Positions 57,420 through 64,000 of a stretch of DNA of 64,000 nucleotides are shown here, piece by piece; the first letter of the stretch is position 1; each line of letters opens with the position of its first letter. Both the position numbers and the translations under genes were made by a program. The stretch comes from Loripinus fragilis. Lineage: Eukaryota > Mollusca > Bivalvia > Lucinida > Lucinidae. The notes under the pieces were generated by a model. The model saw nothing but the letters and a program-made list of their open reading frames with translations, did no database searches and was not told where the DNA came from. The DNA lies in the NCBI GenBank assembly GCA_964019695.1, contig OZ026517.1, forward strand, positions 73,056,665 to 73,120,664, read 5' to 3'.

Positions 57420-58000
57420 GCTCTTATTATAATATGCGGAGTTATAACAGAAACTTATAATGATGTGAAATTTGGTATCTTTGAGGAAACAACGATGCTA
57501 ATGTTATTTATAGTAACAGACTGCACACAGAAGTTGCTGACCAGGGGTGATACTGACGAATGGATGGTGATCATTAACGACATTACTGGACACCCTAGAA
57601 TTGCACTAGGGTTTAACTCTTTCCTTTCAAGTGGCGACTAATCTGGCGTCTGCTGATAACCTTTGCTAACAGCTTGGACCCAGATCAGGCCCGACATTTT
57701 GTCGGGCATGATCTGGATCCAAACTGTTTGACACCCTGATATTATTCCTGAAAGAATTTTTCGAAAAAGTTGATTTTGAAAAAAAATCAGCAGACATAAA
57801 AAAATTATGAAAAGTTACCCAGCATGCAAAGAGCATGGGGAAATGTTGTAGATGTGCATTTTTTTTATAATATGTGCAGTTATTACAGAAAATTATAATG
57901 ATTTTTGAAGAAACAACGATGCTAATGTTATTTATAGTTACAGACTGTACACAGAAATTGCTGACCAGGAGAGGTGATTCTGACAAGTGATCATTATAAG
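57420..58000. repeat. Duplicated segment flanking a hairpin MITE
   Basis: AACAACGATGCTAATGTTAT (with TTATAGTAACAGACTG nearby) occurs at about 57488 and again at about 57912, on both sides of a hairpin MITE at 57615-57835 (GCTTGGACCCAGATCAGGCC, CGACATTTTGTCGGGCATGA). Confidence 0.75.
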
Positions 58001-58254
58001 ACATCCTGGGTCATACTTGAGTGAGCAAGAAAACGTTAACTACATATATATAACTAAGTAAACAGGTTATAAATCAAAGCTTCACAACAAACGAAACCAA
58101 ATTGACAGTAATTTTAACAACTAGAATACAGGGTTACAGCGTGGCAAGACTATGCTAATAGCCTAGTAAGATATCACATCATAACTTTACCGGTCTTTCC
58201 TGAAATTAGTGTAAGAAAAAATATTTAAAATCAAAAAGCAAAATAAAATTTTGA

Positions 58255-58475
58255 ACAGCTTAACCCTTAAAGGGCCAATCACGACTGCAGCAGACGACAA
58301 ATTTTGCAACATCTTCCCCAATTTTTGAAAAAAAAGAAGGTATGATATTTCATGAGAATCGTCTGCCAGCAGATGATTCTCATGAAATATCATGCCTTAT
58401 TGTTATTTTTGAAAAAGTAGCAAAAATTGAAATTGTCGTCTGCTGCAAATTATAGGTAGCGCTTTAAGAGTTAAA
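58255..58475. repeat. Foldback repeat (CCTTAAAGGGCCAATCACGA family)
   Basis: Long hairpin AAGGTATGATATTTCATGAG then AATCGTCTGC, loop, and its complement ending ATCATGCCTT; outer ends AACCCTTAAAGGG and GCGCTTTAAGAGTTAA. Confidence 0.78.
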
Positions 58476-58564
58476 ATACTATAAATATGAAGCTGTTTAC
58501 CTTTTGAGTGCCAGAACCGAGTTACTACGACAGGAAAAGCACGCACAAACAAATAGTCCCAGGC

Positions 58565-58768
58565 ATTTGTTTGTTTGATTTGTTTCTTTACGTCCCAGTC
58601 AACAATTTTTCAGTTATGTAGGGACGGGACTTCCTGGATTGAACCAGTACTAAGCAAGGTCACATGTGTCTTGCTCAAGGACTACAACGCAGTGATGCCG
58701 GTGAGGCTCAAACCTGCGACCCCTCAGTCTCCAGTCAAGCACTCTTTCACCAATCACTGCGCTTAGTG
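58565..58768 (-). mobile_element. tRNA-derived SINE, diverged
   Basis: TTTGTTTGTTTGATTTGTTT tail, TTTACGTCCCAGTCAACAAT, CTTGCTCAAGGACTACAACG, and a decayed A/B box region. Chance frames of 63 and 76 codons run through it. Confidence 0.85.
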
Positions 58769-59259
58769 ATAACTATGATGGAAGAGTCCAGATTGTTATC
58801 TGGAAGATACCATTTTAGAAATTCAGCACTTAAAAGAGTTAACATGTTAAAATCTTATGCTAAGCAATTTTACAGTATTTACCCAATATATTAGGATACA
58901 TGTCATTGTCATATAGACCAGACATACATACTTTAGGTTCCAAGTATAAAAAGTTACGGTAAATATTACATTCAATTTTGCAACTTCTATACATATATCG
59001 ACCTGTACCACAAAATATACCAAATTTAGACAATTATTCCAGTATAGCTCCCAACCTCCCACACCCCATTTTCAAAGATGGACTACAAAATACAGTAAAA
59101 CCTGTGTAAAACAGCCACTCTCAAAAAGACCGAAACTTGGTTTTCAAGACCAATTATCGCTTAATGCAGGTCAAAAGAACTCCCTTCATTAAGCTACCAT
59201 TTGTCATTAAGATCTTTGTTTTGTCTATTTTTAGTGGCCGTTTTACATAACTTTATATA

Positions 59260-59952
59260 CTGTCCACAAAAAGTAGGGGATATTGGGACATAAAAAAGTC
59301 TAAAAATTAAAATCCTAATTTGTCCCATAAATAATTTTGTATTTTCATAGAACAATATGTAAGCCAGTTTTCCTGCTGAATTTGAGGGCTGAAAATTGGG
59401 TAATGTGACCTTAAGGACGTGCCAAAGAAACTAGGGGTCAAGACCCAAACTTCACAAAAAAGTATCAAATTTTTGGGCATGCTTTCGATAATGCATGCTA
59501 AAGATGCATTATGGATATCTTTGTTTTTTAAGATTTTTTTCGCGTACCATAGTTTTTATTTCTAGGAGATAGGGCGGTGACAAAACTGTAAAAAATGACA
59601 CAATTCACTAAAAATTGACAGATTTTAGCCTCACATTCCTGAAATTTAGGCCAAAGAGATCAAAACAATTTCTGAACATAAAGAATATTGAACAACGGAT
59701 ATTTTCTTTAAAAAAAGCATAGCCGTTGCATAATCCGTCCACGTGATATTCACGTGTGAAAATTAAAAGGCTACCCCTGGTCTAATTATGGTTGTCTCAG
59801 AAACATGTGACCAGATTAATCCTTAAAAATTGTATTCATATTGACTGTGAAATGACTTTGCTAATTAATACTAGCTATTTCAGGTTTATGACATTCGTTT
59901 GGTAAATGTTATAATTTTTAATATTCAAATATCCCCTACTTTTTGTGAACAG
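59260..59952. mobile_element. TA-flanked TIR element (mariner/Tc1-like MITE), 693 bp
   Basis: Inverted ends CTGTCCACAAAAAGTAGGGG and CCCCTACTTTTTGTGAACAG, each beside TA. Inserted next to or within a MITE of the AGTAAAACCTGTGTAAA family (59085-59260). No transposase. Confidence 0.82.
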
Positions 59953-60049
59953 TATAGATCTATTTGGGTAAATAGAGTAGCAGAAGTGAAACAAAAACAG
60001 CTGAAATTCAAGCAGGCATGAAGCATTGTTTCCAATTTTTGTTTACTTT

Positions 60050-60230
60050 TTACCCTTTAACGAAGACAAAAGCTATCTACTGGTAACCTCCTCAAACAAT
60101 TTTGACCCAGATCAGGTCTGACAAAACATCAGGCATGATCTGGATTCAAACTGTTTGTCTGACTGTATTTCTGATTTTTTTTGATTTTTTCTTCGAAGCA
60201 AAAAAGCATACAAAATTACCCAGTTTACAC
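60050..60230. repeat. Hairpin MITE (CAATTTTGACCCAGATCAGG family)
   Basis: Half GACCCAGATCAGGTCTGACA pairs with CAGGCATGATCTGGATTCAA. A CAGACTGCTTC hairpin follows at 60465-60540 (CAGCGCAGACCCAGATCAGA / CTGATCAGGGTCTTCCCTGT). Confidence 0.7.
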
Positions 60231-60544
60231 ATTTTTAAACTGAGCCATCAACATGAAAAGCAAATTTATTAAATCAAGTGATTATACTACCTGTAACTAG
60301 ATTATGTAAAAATAAAATGATATATTTGGTAACAACACATTAACAATACAAACAAAACAAATAATAAAAACAGCAAAAAGAACGAACATTTTACACAGAT
60401 GCTTATAAATAAGTACGGTAAAAGTTCTAAAATTTCGAACACTAGTTGCCTGCCAAACCAGCCTAGCAAACAGCGCAGACCCAGATCAGACTGCTTCTGA
60501 AGAAGCAGTCTGATCAGGGTCTTCCCTGTTTGCTATTCTGACAT

Positions 60545-61490
60545 CCATTTTGTGAATTCCAGTCCTGAAAACCAACATTTTATTTGAGAACAGAAAGAGA
60601 AAGGTGTTCAAAATTTTAAGTACCTATAAGCCACTGCTGACATGATTGTCCTAAATGAGATGTTGTTTGTTTTGTTTTTCAGGTGAAAAAACAATAATAT
60701 TTTTTTTTACTATCAGAGAAATTGCTTGTTGTTGTGCTCACTGGGCAATGAGCATTACAACAAATGTTTTGTAGAGAACTAAGAAAAATGACATCTGCAG
60801 ATTTCATTATTCAAATAAGGCCAAATAAAAAAAACCCCTGTTAAGGGTAACCCGACCCCACCATATAAATCTACTGGTGAAACCTAGAATTTTTTTCAGG
60901 TTTTCTGGAAAAATTATAATTTTATGCATTTTGAAAGACAAATATTTTGCCTTTCAAAATAAAAAATTAATTTTTTTTTCCAGAAAAAAAAGAATTAAAA
61001 AAAAAAGATGTGTGCCTACCCTACCTAAAATTTTCAGACCCGTTACACGAAACATACTTATTCTTTTATTTGGCATTCTTTTATTTGGCCTAATTACCTT
61101 ATATTTTGCAAATGTTTTCAAGATATGATGAGTTGATGTAATCTTCGAAATAATCAAGAAATGACATTACTTATGTTGATTACAAAAACATTCAAATGAT
61201 GAAAATAAACTACAAGGCATGCAAAAACATTTATATACTATTCAAATCTGGCTGGCACTATCTAATCCAGTTAAAATGTATCTTGTTAAATTTCTTTAAC
61301 AAATCTTTGTTTTGACATGTGTTAAATTTTGAAGATATTTCAAGTATATATTACACAAATGGACTGTAACATGAATTTGTGACTCTTTTAGGTCAGCAAA
61401 GCATTTAAAAAGGCCTTTAGAAATGCAATAATTACCAAACTGGAATGTTTACTTAGCCCATTGTATACATTTATCAGTAACTGGCAAGTT
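60545..61490. other. Stretch with nothing recognised
   Basis: AT-rich with several A and T runs. Open frames of 83 codons (plus, 60877-61128) and 67 codons (minus) are lysine/phenylalanine-rich low-complexity products and are not supported as genes. Confidence 0.5.
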
Positions 61491-61494
61491 CTCT

Positions 61495-61640
61495 ACTCAA
61501 ATCAACATTCGGGCGAGATTAATCTCTTGAAAGTATGTGGCCCGGGTTTGAACTCACAATCCCTCCTTTGCAGGACAAAGGACAGCTAATAAATTTGACT
61601 TGCTGCTACTGACCGTGTTACATGGACCAGTCCTGTAGTC
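61495..61640 (-). mobile_element. Degenerate SINE fragment
   Basis: GTGGCCCGGGTTTGAACTCA resembles a reverse B box region and CTACTGACCGTGTTACATGG a decayed A box of the second SINE family. Then 61820-61980 is a TAACCCATATAAGCCTA-family repeat with end TAAGGCTTAAATGGGTTAA. Confidence 0.5.
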
Positions 61641-62124
61641 ATCTTCAACTACAACTTTCTCAAAGTACTGATTGTCATAAATGAGCTATTCCTTATTAAA
61701 TTGAACAAGCTCATTTTATTTGCTTAATTTGGTATTTATGTTGCTTCCAACCACTTTTACGTCATGTGATAACAACTTTAAAACTTTCAATACAATACAT
61801 GCAATGTCAATTGAAATACTACTTAACCCATATAAGCCTAACATCCTTTATGTGGGACATATACATACAGTCATTAAAATTTGAACAAAAATGAAAAATA
61901 CCATCCAACAACCCTTAAAACAGAAATGAACTGGTAATTAGAATTAATGCAAAATTCCATAAGGCTTAAATGGGTTAAACAGAATTCAAATTTTAAGAAC
62001 AATGCAGTCTGATTAATATGAAACAAGTGAAATCTAATTACAATGTGCATGCTATACTTAAAAAGACTCAAATACTCATTATAACTCGTATGGCAAAAGT
62101 TCTAAAATTTCGAACACTAATTCA

Positions 62125-62260
62125 GGCCTTTAGTTAAGAGCGCTTAACAGAAAATAATTTTCTTATTTCTCAACCAAAACATAATGTTGTGGTTACTCAA
62201 AAGAACCGTCTCAATGAGCAACCAAAACATATGCTAAAAATTATTAGTAAGAAAAGACTT
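62125..62260. repeat. Hairpin MITE (AAAGAACCGTCTCA family), partial
   Basis: CAGGCCTTTAGTTAAGAGCG start, CTCAAAAGAACCGTCTCAAT core; one side of the hairpin is shortened compared with 6060-6250. Confidence 0.7.
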
Positions 62261-62539
62261 TCAATTCTACGCTGAATTGTTTTGTTTTATCTAAACCGGT
62301 GCTAATTACATAATCAAAATCTGATCTAAAGTTAGCATCAAAAGTCTGACCACATAAATGTATTTTGAAAAGAATGGTTGACAATTTTTGTCAATTTTAG
62401 AACATTTACCATCCTACCAACACTAAAATACCAATTACAACAGCATGCTTACAACATTATGATACATAGCTTTAGATAAGGTGGTAGGAGAGAAAAGAGG
62501 GGGTAACTTGGTCATTTTTTTCTTTACTCCACAAACATA

Positions 62540-62785
62540 AATGAGCCTTGACATGAGATTTCCAGCAATGTGGTATGTGCAACCAGCAAAGGCTCAGACC
62601 AGCCTGCGCATATGCGCAGTCTGATTAGAGCCTTTGCTCATTGCTTAAATATTCTATTACTTTTAAGCTACTAACCAAACAACATTGGAGTTTCTAAGCT
62701 TAAAGGGAGGCTGTACAGGCTCGTCTGAGTCTACACTTGTCAAAATGCCACATTGTTGGAAATCACATGTCGCGGCTCATTTGCT
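62540..62785. repeat. Hairpin MITE of the CCAGCAATGTGGTATGTGC family
   Basis: Inverted ends GAGCCTTGACATGAGATTTC and ACATGTCGCGGCTC; inner AGCAAAGGCTCAGACCAGCC and TCGTCTGAGTCTACACTTGT. Most complete copy of its family here. Confidence 0.82.
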
Positions 62786-63094
62786 GTGGCTACATATTGA
62801 GAGCATCTAAATCAATTGTTTCCAAGTTTGTTTTTTATAATAAATAAGTAAAATTGAAATAATGTGATTTCAGATAACAATGCATGTTCATGTTTAATGA
62901 CCCAGCAACAGTTATGGTCATTTGGAAACAAGGTCACAGCATTGTTTTCAAGGCAGATTAAATTTTCCAGTTCTTTTCAAGGAAGTCCTCTATATTCAAG
63001 TCAAGCCTGCGCAAACCCTGAACTGGGGTTCATTATATTTTGTGGGGTGGAGAGGGGAATACCTTATCTAATGCTATGAAAACTTTCAAGATGA

Positions 63095-63310
63095 GAATTA
63101 ACTCTTTGCCTACTGAAAAAATGTTCATGTTTTTTGTCGTCTGCTGGCTTTGTTCAAAATTAACTTTTTCGAAAAATACTTTCAGGAATACAATCATAGT
63201 GTCAAACAGTTTGGATCCAGATCAGGCCTGACTTTTAGTCTGGCCTGATCTGCTTCCAAACTGTTTGTAAAGGTTATCAGCAGCAGACAGCACTAGTAGG
63301 CAAATGATTA
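63095..63310. repeat. Hairpin MITE (ACTCTTTGCCTACTGA family), near full length
   Basis: Left AACTCTTTGCCTACTG, right AGTAGGCAAATGATTAA; core AACAGTTTGGATCCAGATCA then GGCCTGACTTTTAGTCTGGCC and its complement ending CTTCCAAACTGTTTG. Confidence 0.82.
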
Positions 63311-63424
63311 AGAAGAGAGAGACAGCGTCACAAACCTGCAGCATATGAAGGTTGTACTTTAACTCCAATTTCTTCAGAAAAACAGATTTAAAAAATATAC
63401 ATTTTTCATGTACATAGATTTGCA

Positions 63425-63625
63425 CATACAGTTAAACACTCTCAAAATGACCAAAAATTGGTTTAAGACCAATTATTCCTAAATGCAGGGCAAAAGTATT
63501 GCAGAATGCTCCAAAGGGGAGCATTCTGCAATACTTTTGACCTTCATTAGGCTACCTTTTTTCATTAAGTCTTTTGTTTTGACTATCTTTGAGTGGTCTT
63601 TTTACACAGGTTTTACTGTACTTTA
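63425..63625. repeat. MITE of the CAGTTAAACACTCT / TACACAGGTTTTACTG family
   Basis: Inner perfect hairpin AGTATTGCAGAATGCTCC / GGAGCATTCTGCAATACT; right end GTTTTACTGTA. Confidence 0.78.
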
Positions 63626-63649
63626 TTCAACTAATAAGTACACATCCAC

Positions 63650-63852
63650 TGATTTTGTTTGTTTGATTTGATTCTTTACGTCCCATCAACAATCTTTCAG
63701 TAAAACAGGAACGGGTCTTCCTTGGTTGAACCAGTACTAAGCTAGGATAAATGTGTCTTGCTCAAGGACCACAATGCAGTGACGCCGGTGAGGCTCGAAT
63801 CTGCGCCCCTTTGGTCTTCAGTCAAGCACTCTACCACTGAGCCACTGTGCTC
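63650..63852 (-). mobile_element. tRNA-derived SINE, full length
   Basis: TTTGTTTGTTTGATTTGATT tail, CTTGCTCAAGGACCACAATG core, reverse B box GAGGCTCGAATCTGCG and A box CTCTACCACTGAGCCACTG. Possible 12-bp target-site duplication with one mismatch (CACATCCACTGA and CACATACACTGA). Confidence 0.9.
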
Positions 63853-64000
63853 ACACATACACTGAGTAATTTGGGCTTGTCAACACCATATTAACTTCTA
63901 ATTTACAGTCAATCCAGATGGCTTCATTGAAACCAGCTGATCTAGATATACACCTTTTTCATAACTGTCAAAAAATCTTGAAAGTCATGTGCACAATGCC

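Noticed and set aside
57321..57641. 106-codon frame with a plausible-looking C-terminus
   Set aside because: It starts in a MITE and runs through a segment duplicated at about 57912, where the frame is broken.

Overview
This is a eukaryotic, AT-rich, intron- and repeat-dominated window, most likely from a bivalve mollusc (probably a heterodont clam). The organism call is an inference from the dense tRNA-derived SINEs, hairpin MITEs and composite elements carrying GGACGGACGGACAG-type tails; no barcode gene is present. There are no bacterial genes, operons or CRISPR arrays.

One gene can be supported: an androglobin (ADGB) orthologue on the minus strand. I assembled eighteen exons (one of them present in five tandem copies) between 54121 and 1442. 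They are joined by GT..AG splice sites whose phases all agree. With one copy of the duplicated exon they give 2133 nt = 711 codons with no stop. The fragment starts in the proline-rich linker that follows the calpain-like region, runs through a beta-rich domain, then the E-H half of a circularly permuted globin (34.4 and 32.7 kb), a variable linker (28.8, 27.3, 21.6 kb), an IQ motif (20.3 kb), the A-B-C half of the globin (18.3 and 15.9 kb), and a second beta-rich domain (10.2, 8.5, 6.3 kb), ending in a Lys/Gly-rich linker (1.4 kb). Both ends of the gene lie outside the window. No other protein-coding gene was recognised; most open frames over 60 codons are chance frames in repeats.

Two parts of the gene have been locally amplified. 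(1) The 5' part of the exon at 10244-10397, with its intron 3' end and splice acceptor, is repeated about 34 times in tandem (10440-15030). Each copy reads in the correct phase into an in-frame TAA, which in many copies overlaps AATAAA, so each is a potential decoy terminal exon directly after the globin domain. (2) The 115-nt exon just before the globin domain occurs five times (35424-36050), separated by 13-nt spacers too short to be introns; reading through a spacer meets a stop. Array (1) in particular looks like a possible isoform-control or toxic-exon architecture; both need assembly and RNA checks.

The remainder is transposable-element sequence: tRNA-derived SINEs with target-site duplications; a hairpin MITE superfamily with a shared shell and variable palindromic core; TA-flanked mariner-like MITEs nested in other repeats; a TTAA-flanked MITE; two composite terminal-inverted-repeat elements filled with internal tandem repeats (7.1-8.4 and 30.4-32.3 kb); and an unusual tract of GTTCTAGAAC palindromes (45.0-46.8 kb).
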